A DNA stretch of 57,332 nt. Source: Streptomyces sp. PR69 (lineage in GTDB: Bacteria; Actinomycetota; Actinomycetes; Streptomycetales; Streptomycetaceae). Positions 8,554-16,546 of the stretch are shown here, piece by piece (the first letter of the stretch is position 1; the number at the start of each line of letters is the position of its first letter). The stretch covers positions 1 through 57,332 of the forward strand of contig NZ_JAOWCB010000035.1 of NCBI RefSeq assembly GCF_026420845.1. Direction: 5' to 3'. The notes beneath the pieces are model-generated. The model was not told the origin of the DNA. It saw only the letters and a list, made by a program, of their open reading frames with translations, and did no database searches. A program made the position numbers and the translations under genes.

Positions 8554-9457
8554 GGCGGACCTCCGAGGCACAGATCTGGTAGCCGAACCACTTGTTCACC
8601 GCCAGCATCGGGGCGTTGCCGGTGTCATTCCCGGTGAACGCCTCCGTGTACCCGGCCTCGCGGGCCCGGCGCAGCGAGTGCGTCTTGGCGAGCTTGGCGA
8701 GTCCCCGGCCGCGGTGGGCGCGCAGCGTTCCCGTCATACCGGTCGCATAGCGGGTCTCACCGTCCGTGTGAGCCGCCGTGAAGGCCGCGACCTCGCCGTC
8801 CACCACGACGACCGTGGTCAGCTCACGGTCCAGCAGCGGGTTGTGCCAGACGTCGGCCAGCCACGTCTCGTAGTCGCTCAGCGCCGTGCCGATGTCGCCC
8901 GGCTCATCGGCCGTCACCTCGGCGTCCGCCCGGAAAAGCGGGCGCGGATCTGCGGTGAAACCGGCGGCGGTACGCAGCTCCACCCCCGGCGGCAGCTGCT
9001 CGGGCAGCTCCGGCAGCGGAGTGCGCACCAGATCGAGGCGCTGGAAGTGAGAGGAACGGGAGGGCCGGTAGCCGCGTTTCTCGGCGAACGCCAGACAGCG
9101 CGGTTCGTCGGTGACCCAGGCGAAGACCTCCCGCGCGCCCTCGGCGGCGAGATGCTCCTCGGCGGTGCGCAGCAGCAGACCGCCGGCGCCCTGGCCCAGA
9201 TGATCGGGGTGGGTCTGCGGATTGACGTACGCCTGGCCCGGCTCGGGGGCGTCGTGTGCGAGACCGGCATACGCCTGGGCGATGATCTCGCCGTCCCGCT
9301 CGGCTACCAGCAGCCGCTGCCTCCTGTCCGGGTGGGCGGCCTCGACGCCATGGAGGACGGACCGCGGGGTCGTCACCATGAAGGGCACCGCGGCTCTTCC
9401 GACGCGGCAGACCGCCGCGGCGTCGGCGGGCCGGAAGTCACGCACGATCACAGTCAT
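8534..9457 (-). CDS. GNAT-family acetyltransferase with two tandem domains
   Basis: 307 residues. N-terminal GNAT domain, residues about 3-145, with acetyl-CoA loop region HPDHLGQGAGGLLL; C-terminal domain, about 160-300, with RAHRGRGLAKLAKTHSL and the terminal NxxMLAVNKWFGY motif. This tandem arrangement resembles the mycothiol-synthase-like group of actinobacterial acetyltransferases, but the substrate is unknown. Overlaps the DUF402 gene at its 3' end. Divergent from the GntR regulator at 9564, with a 106-bp shared promoter space. Confidence 0.82.
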   Translation of the reverse strand: MTVIVRDFRPADAAAVCRVGRAAVPFMVTTPRSVLHGVEAAHPDRRQRLLVAERDGEIIAQAYAGLAHDAPEPGQAYVNPQTHPDHLGQGAGGLLLRTAEEHLAAEGAREVFAWVTDEPRCLAFAEKRGYRPSRSSHFQRLDLVRTPLPELPEQLPPGVELRTAAGFTADPRPLFRADAEVTADEPGDIGTALSDYETWLADVWHNPLLDRELTTVVVVDGEVAAFTAAHTDGETRYATGMTGTLRAHRGRGLAKLAKTHSLRRAREAGYTEAFTGNDTGNAPMLAVNKWFGYQICASEVRHVRTLG

Positions 9458-9563
9458 GGAGGTCGACGCTACGTGCCGCCCGCGGCGCGCCGCCTCTCAT
9501 TTTCGGGTGTCGGTCGGTGTCGGTTTCCGGATGTCGGGGGAGCGGACGGGGGAGAATCGGCGG

Positions 9564-9938
9564 ATGACCTTGAAGATCGCCATCGCCGCGGACGCCTCCG
9601 CCGCCCCGTACGAACAGCTCCGCGCGCAGATCGCCGAGCAGGCACGCTCGGGCGCGCTGCCGGTGGGCTACCGGATGCCGACGGTCCGCGGCCTCGCCGA
9701 GGAACTCGGCCTGGCCGCGAATACCGTCGCCAAGGCGTATCGCGCACTGGAGACCGACGGAGTGATCGAGACGCGTGGCCGCCGCGGCACGTTCATCGCC
9801 GCGGCGGGCGATGCGGCGCAGCGCGAACTGGCGGCCGCGGCCAAGGCTTTCGCGGAGCGCGCGCAACGTCTGGGGCAGTCTCATGACGCGGCGATGAGTG
9901 CGGTGGGGGACGCGCTTCGGGCGGTGTACGGGGGGTAG
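9564..9938 (+). CDS. YtrA-type GntR transcriptional regulator
   Basis: 124 residues from ATG 9564, the first Met that gives the canonical GntR N-terminus (PYEQLRAQIAEQARSG). Winged helix follows: LPTVRGLAEELGL-type recognition helix, here MPTVRGLAEELGLAANTVAK, then VIETRGRRGTFI. The short tail without an effector domain defines the YtrA subfamily. These usually repress adjacent transporter genes; here the divergent neighbour is the GNAT gene. Confidence 0.85.
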   Translation: MTLKIAIAADASAAPYEQLRAQIAEQARSGALPVGYRMPTVRGLAEELGLAANTVAKAYRALETDGVIETRGRRGTFIAAAGDAAQRELAAAAKAFAERAQRLGQSHDAAMSAVGDALRAVYGG

Positions 9939-10435
9939 CGGGTGTGGTCGTTCCGCTGCCCCTCCGGCTACGCCCTGGGGCCGTGGGGGACCCCCACTTC
10001 CCGTAACTGGGGCTGAAGCCCCAGACCCCGTTTCCCGGGGGCTCCGCCCCCGGACCCCCGCTCCTCAAACTCCCCCAGCTACCGCTGGGAGGTGCCCCCA
10101 CGAGGCTGGAATGTGCAGCCCCTTGCGCCTCAAGCGCCGGCGCGGCTGGATTCCGGCTCCTGCGCCTTAAGCGCGGGCGAGGCTGGGTTTCTGGCCCCTG
10201 CGCCTCAGACTTCCCCACACTCTTCCCCCCCAGACCGTCCGGGGGCCCACGGAGGTACCCCTGGGGGAGTTTGAGGACATGGCTTTCAAGCCGTACAGGG
10301 GGCGGCGGCGCGAAGCTGCCGTCCGCCAGGGGGCGCGGGGCGGCAGCCCCGCAGCCCCTCCCCCCCGAAGGGGGGCCTGGGGGCGGAGCCCCCAGTTACG
10401 GGAAGGGGTGGGGTGGGGGAAGGTCCCACCGGCCG
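9939..10435. repeat. Convergent spacer full of dispersed GC-rich hairpin repeats
   Basis: No supported gene in about 500 bp. It contains at least two copies of the hairpin core seen elsewhere in the window: CCGGGGGC-TCC-GCCCCCGG at 10035-10053 and CTGGGGGC-GGA-GCCCCCAG at 10377-10395. Between them are two imperfect direct copies of a 'GCGCC(T)TAAGCGC' segment at roughly 10125-10175 and a CTCAAACTCCCCCAG / CTGGGGGAGTTTGAG inverted pair (about 10062-10085 and 10260-10275). It probably acts as a multi-terminator region. Confidence 0.65.
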
Positions 10436-11530
10436 TCAGAGGTACAGCCCCGCGTCCGCCGCCGGACCCTGCGCGGGGACGGCCGCGGGTGACGTCCCGC
10501 GCCGCAGGGCGAAGAGCTCCGCCAGCGTCGCCCCCTCACGGCCGACGCCTTCCTCCGCGCCCAGCCAGTTCACCGCCTCCCTGCGGGTCAGCGCGCCCAC
10601 CTCGATGCGTGCCAGGCACCGGCCGGGGCGTACCACCGCAGGGTGGAGGCGTTCCAGGTCCTCGTTGGTGGTGACTCCCACCAGCACATTGCGGCCCTGC
10701 CCCAGCAGTCCGTCCGTCAGGTTGAGCAGCCGGGACAGCGCCTGGCCCGCGGTGTGCCGGGCCTCGCCGCGGATCAGCTCGTCGCAGTCTTCCAGGAGCA
10801 GCAGCCGCCAGCGGCCGCGTGCCGTGCCGTCGTCCTCGCCGATGGCGATGTCCATCAGATAGCCGACGTCGTTGAAGAGCCGCTCGGGGTCCAGTACGCA
10901 GTCCACCTGGCACCAGTCGCGCCAGGAGCGGGCCAGCGTGCGCAGCGCGGTGGTCTTGCCGGTGCCCGGCGGGCCGTGGAGCAGCAGCAGCCGTCCCGCG
11001 ATGTCGTCCGGCGTCATCTTCATCAGCCGGTCCATCGCATCGGCCACCGGCGCGGTGTAGTTGGGCCTGACGTCGTCCCAGGCCCCGGCGGTGATCTGCC
11101 GGGTGGTCCGGTGCGGGCCGCGGCGCGGCGAGACATACCAGAACCCCATGGTCACGTTCTCCGGCTGCGGCTCGGGTTCGTCGTGCGCACCGTCGGTGGC
11201 CTGCCCCAGCACCTGCTCCGCCAGTTCGGAGGTGACGGCTGTGACGGTGACGTCGGCGCCCCTGTTCCACCGGGACACAAGCAGGGTCCAGCCGTCTCCT
11301 TCGGCGAGCGTGGCGCTGCGGTCGTCGTCGCGTGCGGCACGCAGGACGGATGCGGACGGCGGCAGCAGGGTGGCGCCCGGCTTGACCCGGTCGATGGTGG
11401 AGCTGTGCGAGTACGGCTGCTCGCCCGTCGCGAAACGGCCGAGGAACAGCGCGTCGACGACATCGGACGGTGAATCGCTGTCGTCGACGTTGAGCCGGAT
11501 CGGCAGAGCGTCATGAGGCTTGGCAGACAT
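10436..11530 (-). CDS. AAA-family ATPase with N-terminal DUF5925-type domain
   Basis: 364 residues from the Met at 11530 (MSAKPHDALPIRL), preferred over a longer upstream extension rich in Gly/Ala/Arg. The N-terminal 150 residues match the DUF5925-type domain that precedes AAA domains in streptomycetes. The AAA core has Walker A GPPGTGKTT, Walker B LLLLEDCDEL and a sensor-1 region (VGVTTNEDLERLHPAVVRPGR). A single-ring ATPase with unknown client. No operon partner; convergent to the GntR gene. Confidence 0.85.
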   Translation of the reverse strand: MSAKPHDALPIRLNVDDSDSPSDVVDALFLGRFATGEQPYSHSSTIDRVKPGATLLPPSASVLRAARDDDRSATLAEGDGWTLLVSRWNRGADVTVTAVTSELAEQVLGQATDGAHDEPEPQPENVTMGFWYVSPRRGPHRTTRQITAGAWDDVRPNYTAPVADAMDRLMKMTPDDIAGRLLLLHGPPGTGKTTALRTLARSWRDWCQVDCVLDPERLFNDVGYLMDIAIGEDDGTARGRWRLLLLEDCDELIRGEARHTAGQALSRLLNLTDGLLGQGRNVLVGVTTNEDLERLHPAVVRPGRCLARIEVGALTRREAVNWLGAEEGVGREGATLAELFALRRGTSPAAVPAQGPAADAGLYL

Positions 11531-11616
11531 GCGCCCATGATCCGGCACAGCGCCGCCGCGCGCACAGCCTTTTGCCCCCGGCGATGCCCCACCCCGCGCC
11601 GGTGCGCCCCTGTGCG

Positions 11617-12444
11617 TCAATCAGCCGGGCCGGATGCCCTTCCGCCTTCGCTGAGCAGGGTGTACGCCCGGCGGGTGCGCCGTACGACCGCGTATCCCTT
11701 GGTGAGGGCGCGGTCCTTGGCGAACGCGCGGGCCACGCCCAGCGGGCCGGAGTCGAGCATACGGCCGAACTCCGCGAGGCCCGTGGAGCGGCGCACGGTG
11801 AGCCGTTCCAGGGCATACGGCCCCTGCCGGGGCCGGGCCAGGGCGTTGCCCACCGCGAGGGACTGGGCGAAGCCCGCGGCCCGGACCGCACGGCGCACCC
11901 GGCGGCTGGAGTAGCCGTACGGATAGGCGAAGGACGCCGGATGCGCCCCCAGCTCCTGGGCGATCAGATCCCGGCAGCGCACGGTCTCGTACCACAGCAG
12001 TGCGTCGTCGAGCTGGTCGAGCTGGGGGTGGGTGTGGGTGTGGCCGCCGATCTCCATGCCCGCGGCGGCCAGTTCCCGCACCTGGCCCCAGTCGAGCATC
12101 GTGTCGAGCGCTCCGCCCTCCTCGTACGGGCCGCGCAGCCAGCCAGTCGAGACGAACACGGTCGAGACGAAGCCGTGCTCGGCGAGGACGGGGAGGGCGT
12201 GCCGGTGCACGCCCTCGTAGCCGTCGTCGAAGGTGATCAGCACGGGCCGCCGGGGCAGCGGAGGGCCGCCGGGCCGCCAGGCGTCGCCCAGCTGCGCGGC
12301 GGTCAGCGGGGTGAAGCCGCGCTCGGCGAGCAGCCGCATCTGCTCCGCGAAGGCGGAGGGGGACACGGACAGCGCGTAGGCGGCGTCGGACGGCTCTTCT
12401 CCCACCGCGTGATACATCAGGACGGGGACGGTCGGGCTGGTCAC
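11617..12444 (-). CDS. Polysaccharide deacetylase (CE4 family)
   Basis: 275 residues. NodB homology domain: catalytic and metal Asp pair in LITFDDGYEG, metal His pair in GGHTHTHPQL, and FAYPYGYSSRRVR as motif 3. It removes N-acetyl groups from cell-surface or exported glycans. No signal peptide is seen, so it probably acts on a cytoplasmic or lipid-linked intermediate. The GTG/ATG overlaps the upstream glycosyltransferase stop by 4 bp, making it the last gene of a four-gene glycan unit. Confidence 0.87.
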   Translation of the reverse strand: MTSPTVPVLMYHAVGEEPSDAAYALSVSPSAFAEQMRLLAERGFTPLTAAQLGDAWRPGGPPLPRRPVLITFDDGYEGVHRHALPVLAEHGFVSTVFVSTGWLRGPYEEGGALDTMLDWGQVRELAAAGMEIGGHTHTHPQLDQLDDALLWYETVRCRDLIAQELGAHPASFAYPYGYSSRRVRRAVRAAGFAQSLAVGNALARPRQGPYALERLTVRRSTGLAEFGRMLDSGPLGVARAFAKDRALTKGYAVVRRTRRAYTLLSEGGRASGPAD

Positions 12445-13559
12445 CCCAGTGCGCCTTCCTCGATCGGTTGCGGGGATTTCGCTGTCGTGGATGCGGCCTG
12501 CTCCGGCCGGCGGATCGGTCCGGACGAGAAGGTCACCGCGCCCCTGCGGGCCCGGATGCTTCCCACCGCATAGCCGCCCGCCGCCGCCGCGACCCCGGCG
12601 ACGATGGCGCCTGCCCGGCCGGCGCCGCCCGCACGGCCCAGCAGGGCGTCGCGCACTCCGCGCACCACGCCCGCCGGCAACACCCGGGTGGTGTACCGGC
12701 GTTCGGACTCCAGCCCTTTTCCGGCTCCGACGCTGCGTGCCACCAGGGCTTTGGAGAGCCCTTCGGCATAGGCGCGGGTGCGGAAGTAGCCGAACCGTTC
12801 ACGGGCGCGCGGCACCTTGTGGTGGATCACCGCGCGGTCGTCGATCAGCAGGACCGCGCCGGGCAGCGCGGCGGCGAGCCGGATGCACAGCTCGGTCTCC
12901 TCGCAGCCGAGCGGTCTGCGGTCGCCGTCGCGCCCGATCCCGGTGGCGAACCCGCCGGAGGCGTCGAACGCGCTGCGCCGGAAGGAGGCGTTCCCGCCCA
13001 GCACATTGCGCACCCGCACCCGGCCGGGCGGCAGCCCCCGGTAGGTGCAGCCGACGATCCAGTCGAACTCCTCGGGGAACCAGACCGGCCTGCGGCCGGA
13101 GGCCCAGGCGGGCAGTGTGCGCCCGCCGACCGCCATGACCCGCTCATCGTCATAGGCTTCGGCGAAGCGGCGCAGCCAGTCCCGTTCGGCGACGGCGTCG
13201 TCGTCCAGGAAGGCGATGAACTCGCCGCGGGCGGCGGCGATTCCGGTGTTGCGGCCGGAGGAGAGGCCGCGGGGGCCCGCGTTGGCGAGCACCCGCACCT
13301 CCTCACTCTCCGCACCGTCCGCATGGTGGTCCTCCTCGCCCCGCCGCTGCTCCGGTGACTCTCCGAACTCCTCGCGGAGCCGGGCGAGCAGCGTCGGGTT
13401 GTGGTCGACCACCAGCAGGGTCTCCAGCGGCGGCAGCGACTGGCCGCGCACCGATTCGACGGCCGCCAGGATGTCCTCCCAGCGGTCCTCGGTGTAGACG
13501 CAGATCACCACCGAGAACCGCCGGCCGTGAGGCTCGTCCTCCGTGTGGGGCTGGCTCAA
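12441..13559 (-). CDS. Glycosyltransferase family 2
   Basis: 372 residues, GT-A fold. N-terminal SVVICVYTEDRWEDI, nucleotide-sugar metal site FLDDDAVAERDW, acceptor-domain block LGGNASFRRSAFDASGGF and the catalytic ExE-like region GCEETELCIRL. A hydrophobic, Gly/Ala-rich segment near residue 320 (AGAIVAGVAAAAGGYAVGS) may contact the membrane. It likely adds a sugar to a growing surface polysaccharide. Overlaps both neighbours by 4 bp (ATGA), so the three enzymes are translated as one unit. Confidence 0.87.
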   Translation of the reverse strand: MSQPHTEDEPHGRRFSVVICVYTEDRWEDILAAVESVRGQSLPPLETLLVVDHNPTLLARLREEFGESPEQRRGEEDHHADGAESEEVRVLANAGPRGLSSGRNTGIAAARGEFIAFLDDDAVAERDWLRRFAEAYDDERVMAVGGRTLPAWASGRRPVWFPEEFDWIVGCTYRGLPPGRVRVRNVLGGNASFRRSAFDASGGFATGIGRDGDRRPLGCEETELCIRLAAALPGAVLLIDDRAVIHHKVPRARERFGYFRTRAYAEGLSKALVARSVGAGKGLESERRYTTRVLPAGVVRGVRDALLGRAGGAGRAGAIVAGVAAAAGGYAVGSIRARRGAVTFSSGPIRRPEQAASTTAKSPQPIEEGALG

Positions 13560-14401
13560 GAGAGCTCTCCCCGGGCCGATTGGACGCTTTTGACGTTCAG
13601 AGTGACGGCCGGCCTGCGGCGCGCCGCTCTGCGGACGCCCTTCTCCTTCATGATCACCTTCAGTACGCGCAGCCCGTCGCGTACGGCTCTGAGGTTGCTG
13701 ACTCCATGGATGCGGAGGTACTCATGGCTGGGCACCTCCTGGACCCGCAGCCCCGCCTTGACGACCCGGATGTTCATCAGGGTCTCGATCTCGAAGCCCG
13801 TGCAGTCGAGGCTGATGCTGTCCAGGCAGTGCCGCCAGAAGGCGTTGTATCCGTAACACAGGTCGGTGTAGCGGGCCCCGAACTTGGCATTGACGACGGC
13901 GCACAGGACGCGGTTGCCGAGCTTGCGGATCGGGGTCATGTCGTCCGTGCCGCCGCCGTTGGCGAAGCGCGAACCCTTGGCGAAGTCGGCGCCGGAGACC
14001 AGGGCGGAGACATAGGAGACGATCTCCTCGCCGTTGGCCGAGCCGTCGGCGTCGACCATGACGATGATGTCGCCCGTACAGGCGGCGAATCCGCTGATGA
14101 GCGCATCGCCCTTGCCCTTGCCGACCTGCTGGACGACCTTCACGTCCGGCCACAGCTCGCGTGCCACCTTGACCGTGTCGTCGGTGGAGTTTCCGTCCAC
14201 CAGTACGACTTCATGAATCCAGTCTGGCAGCGTCTTGAACACATGCGGAAGATTCTCCGCTTCGTTCATCGCTGGAATCACCACGCTCACGGGCGGGGCG
14301 ATCGCCAGATGCGAGGAGATCGGTCGATAGTTTTCGACTATTCGTGCGGACTGGCTCGCCGGCTGTTGTTCGGCTGCTGCTGGACGCAGCGCTGAGCTCA
14401 T
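13556..14401 (-). CDS. Glycosyltransferase family 2, dolichol-phosphate-mannose-synthase type
   Basis: 281 residues from ATG 14401, which has GGGAG eight bases upstream; longer in-frame extensions lack support. Features: VSVVIPAMNEAENLPHVF, LVDGNSTDDTVKVA, metal-binding MVDADGS, and the C-terminal EVPSHEYLRIHGVSNLRAVRDG region of DPM-synthase-like enzymes. It transfers a sugar from a nucleotide donor to a polyprenyl phosphate or lipid acceptor. First gene of the coupled glycosyltransferase-deacetylase unit. Confidence 0.87.
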   Translation of the reverse strand: MSSALRPAAAEQQPASQSARIVENYRPISSHLAIAPPVSVVIPAMNEAENLPHVFKTLPDWIHEVVLVDGNSTDDTVKVARELWPDVKVVQQVGKGKGDALISGFAACTGDIIVMVDADGSANGEEIVSYVSALVSGADFAKGSRFANGGGTDDMTPIRKLGNRVLCAVVNAKFGARYTDLCYGYNAFWRHCLDSISLDCTGFEIETLMNIRVVKAGLRVQEVPSHEYLRIHGVSNLRAVRDGLRVLKVIMKEKGVRRAARRRPAVTLNVKSVQSARGELS

Positions 14402-14789
14402 ACGTCTTTCTCCCTCTCTCCACCGGTGGACCGCCCACCCCCGGGCAGCCCGGATGAGTTTCCGGTTTGAAAGGGGGGCTGTTCTCCTCCGCCCAAGATG
14501 AAGCATGACGAAGCATGCTCCATGTCAGGCGGGTGAGCAGGCGTGACCGGCCGTTGCACGGCTGACCCCGTTGAATCGAGCGAAACGAGCATGGGCATGG
14601 AGAATCGAACGCTCGAATCGACGGGTGAAAACCGCTGACGGAACCCCCCTACCGCACCCCCAGTCGGTCCAATGCGACGCTTAAGCCCTCCCCTTGAGCC
14701 GCCTTGCAAGTTGGACCGTTGCGGGTCGGTGTATGACGGTATTGATGTTTAAGACTGTATGGCAAGACCTAGACGGAAGCTTCACTCTT
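14402..14789. promoter_or_regulatory. Promoter spacer of glycan operon with unusually AT-rich island
   Basis: No gene seen. It contains a direct repeat GAAGCATG (14500-14507, 14510-14517), repeated TCGAAT/TCGAAC elements around 14573-14625, and an AT-rich tract from about 14735 running into the 3' end of the next gene (to about 14850), which stands out against the GC-rich surroundings. It is likely the promoter of the glycosyltransferase unit. Confidence 0.45.
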
Positions 14790-15275
14790 TTACTTTTTCG
14801 ATACCGAATTGGATATCGAATGCAGAACGGAATGATCGAATTCGCTTGACCCGCTGTCGGAAACGATCAGCCGACTGTCGGTCAGCCGGCCATTCGGCGT
14901 CGCGCTGCGGACGCGCCGCACCGCCGTGCAGAGCAGCAGCAGGGCGGTGAGCGCGGCGATGGCGACCACCGCCTGGTTTGCCGTCAGAAGCCGTTCGACG
15001 GCGACCGCCCGGGCGGTCGCGAGGTCGATGAGGAGCGCGCCGGCGGCGGCCGCCGCCGCACGGGTCGCCGTGTCCAGCCGCCGCGGCAGCGCCGCGGCGA
15101 GCCCGCAGGCGGGCCCTGCGAACAGAGAGAAGAGAACGAAGGGTGCGCGCAGTGGCGAGTGCGCATCGATGAGCGCCAGCGTGATGCCGACCCCCGAGAC
15201 CGCAGCCGCCGCCCCCGCAAGCACTGGCAGAAGATCCGTACCGACTGCCGATGGCTTGTCATTTATGTTCTGCAT
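14790..15275 (-). CDS. Small integral membrane protein
   Basis: 161 residues with about four to five hydrophobic segments: LLPVLAGAAAAVSGVGITLAL, PFVLFSLFAGPACGLAAAL, RAAAAAAGALLIDLATA, AVVAIAALTALLLLCTAV. The last 30 residues are hydrophilic and Ser-rich, encoded by AT-rich DNA unlike the body of the gene. No family recognised. It precedes the glycosyltransferase unit on the same strand and may support export or assembly of the glycan. Confidence 0.7.
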   Translation of the reverse strand: MQNINDKPSAVGTDLLPVLAGAAAAVSGVGITLALIDAHSPLRAPFVLFSLFAGPACGLAAALPRRLDTATRAAAAAAGALLIDLATARAVAVERLLTANQAVVAIAALTALLLLCTAVRRVRSATPNGRLTDSRLIVSDSGSSEFDHSVLHSISNSVSKK

Positions 15276-15472
15276 GACCGACTTTGCCCCCCAAAGGCGT
15301 CGGATGCCCGAGCATCAATGCTGCTGAGTCGTCGACGCTCCGTCAAGAAGCCCTCATGTGAACGGAGGGCGGCCAAGGGGGAGATCGTCCAATCTTCTTG
15401 GCATGGACACTTCCGGATGGCGGGGGCGGCTGCTACGACGGTGAGGCAGAGATCCTGCAAGAGGGAGGTTCC

Positions 15473-16282
15473 ATGAAACTGTCCCGAGCCGCGGCACTCT
15501 CATCCTCGCTCCTCCTCTCCGCCGTCCTCGCCCTCACGGGAGCGGGTGCGGCCCAAGCCGACTCCACCGCACAGGCGGTGGACTACGCAGCCCTCGGCGA
15601 CTCGTACTCTTCCGGCGTCGGCGCCGGCAGCTACGACAGCTCCAGCGGCAGCTGCAAGCGCAGCACCCGCGCCTACCCCCAGCTCTGGGCCGACGCACAC
15701 GCGCCGTCGTCGTTCGCCTTCACCGCCTGTGCGGGCGCGCGCACCGACGATGTGACAGCCAGTCAGCTTGGCCCGGTCGACTCCGGCACCGATCTCGTCT
15801 CCATCACCGTCGGCGGCAACGACGCCGGCTTCGCGGACGTCATGACCACCTGCGTCCTGCAGTCCGACTCCGCCTGCATCAACCGCATCAACGAGGCCAA
15901 GGCGTACGTTGACACCACCCTGCCCGGCAAACTCGACGCGGTGTACGCGGCGATCAGCGCCAAGGCGCCGTCCGCCCGTGTGGTCGTCCTGGGCTACCCG
16001 CGCTTCTACAAGCTGGGCGGCAGCTGCTCGCTCGGGCTGAGCGAACGCAAGCGGGCTGCCATCAATGACGCGGCGGACCACCTCAATGCCGCGACGGCCA
16101 AGCGGGCGGCTGACCACGGCTTCGACTTCGCGGATGTGGTGCCGGCGTTCACCGGGCATGAGATCTGCTCGGGGGCGCCGTGGCTGCACAGCCTGAAGTG
16201 GTTCGACATCAGCGAGTCGTATCACCCGACGGCGGCGGGGCAGTCGGGCGGGTATCTGCCGGTGTTCAGCATGTTCTTGTGA
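15473..16282 (+). CDS. Secreted SGNH/GDSL hydrolase (lipase/esterase)
   Basis: 269 residues from ATG 15473 with GGGAGG upstream. Signal peptide residues 1-28 (Leu/Ala core ending GAGAAQA). Block I YAALGDSYSSGVGAG with nucleophile Ser; block III SITVGGNDAGFADV; block V SESYHPTAAGQS with the catalytic His. Cys residues are spaced for three disulfides, as in the extracellular Streptomyces GDSL esterases (S. rimosus lipase type). It hydrolyses acyl esters outside the cell. A possible ECF-like promoter lies around 15400-15440 (TTGGCATGGACACTTCC, then TGCTACGACG). Confidence 0.92.
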   Translation: MKLSRAAALSSSLLLSAVLALTGAGAAQADSTAQAVDYAALGDSYSSGVGAGSYDSSSGSCKRSTRAYPQLWADAHAPSSFAFTACAGARTDDVTASQLGPVDSGTDLVSITVGGNDAGFADVMTTCVLQSDSACINRINEAKAYVDTTLPGKLDAVYAAISAKAPSARVVVLGYPRFYKLGGSCSLGLSERKRAAINDAADHLNAATAKRAADHGFDFADVVPAFTGHEICSGAPWLHSLKWFDISESYHPTAAGQSGGYLPVFSMFL

Positions 16283-16283
16283 G

Positions 16284-16307
16284 GAGCCCCGGCCCCTTGA
16301 GGGGCTC
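16284..16307 (+). terminator. Terminator of SGNH esterase gene
   Basis: Arms GAGCCCC (16284-16290) and GGGGCTC (16301-16307), starting two bases after the stop codon. Confidence 0.6.
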
Positions 16308-16340
16308 GGGAGGAATCGCATCCTGAGCTGGGCGGCGCGG

Positions 16341-16381
16341 AGCGCCGTCGCATCGCTCCGCAAGGCTCCCGCGACGGCGCT
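16341..16381. mobile_element. Perfect inverted repeat beside IS200/IS605 scar
   Basis: Perfect 11-bp arms AGCGCCGTCGC (16341-16351) and GCGACGGCGCT (16371-16381) with a 19-nt loop, a few bases beyond the stop codon of the transposase remnant. IS200/IS605 elements end in subterminal hairpins rather than terminal inverted repeats, so this fits a right-end hairpin; a simple terminator is the alternative. Confidence 0.45.
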
Positions 16382-16385
16382 GCGC

Positions 16386-16515
16386 TCAGTCTGGGCGCTT
16401 CTGGTTCTCGATGTATTCCTTGACCGCGGCCAGTGGGGCGCTCCCGCCAGAGGCGGCGAAGTACGAGGGGGACCAGAAGCGCTCACCCCACAGGTGACAG
16501 CCCGCCCTGGTGAGC
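16386..16515 (-). pseudogene. IS200/IS605 TnpA (Y1 transposase) C-terminal remnant
   Basis: Reading the minus strand up to TGA (complement of 16386-16388) gives HLWGERFWSPSYFAASGG followed by APLAAVKEYIENQKRPD. This is the conserved C-terminus of IS200-type transposases (family pattern LWSPSYFAASxGGAPLxxVxxYIExQxRP). The catalytic His pair and the rest of the protein are absent, and sequence homology stops near 16515, just before the start of the NADAR gene. It is a decayed copy truncated by deletion. Confidence 0.75.
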
Positions 16516-16546
16516 GCCGGCCCGGTGGGTTGGCCATACTGATCCG

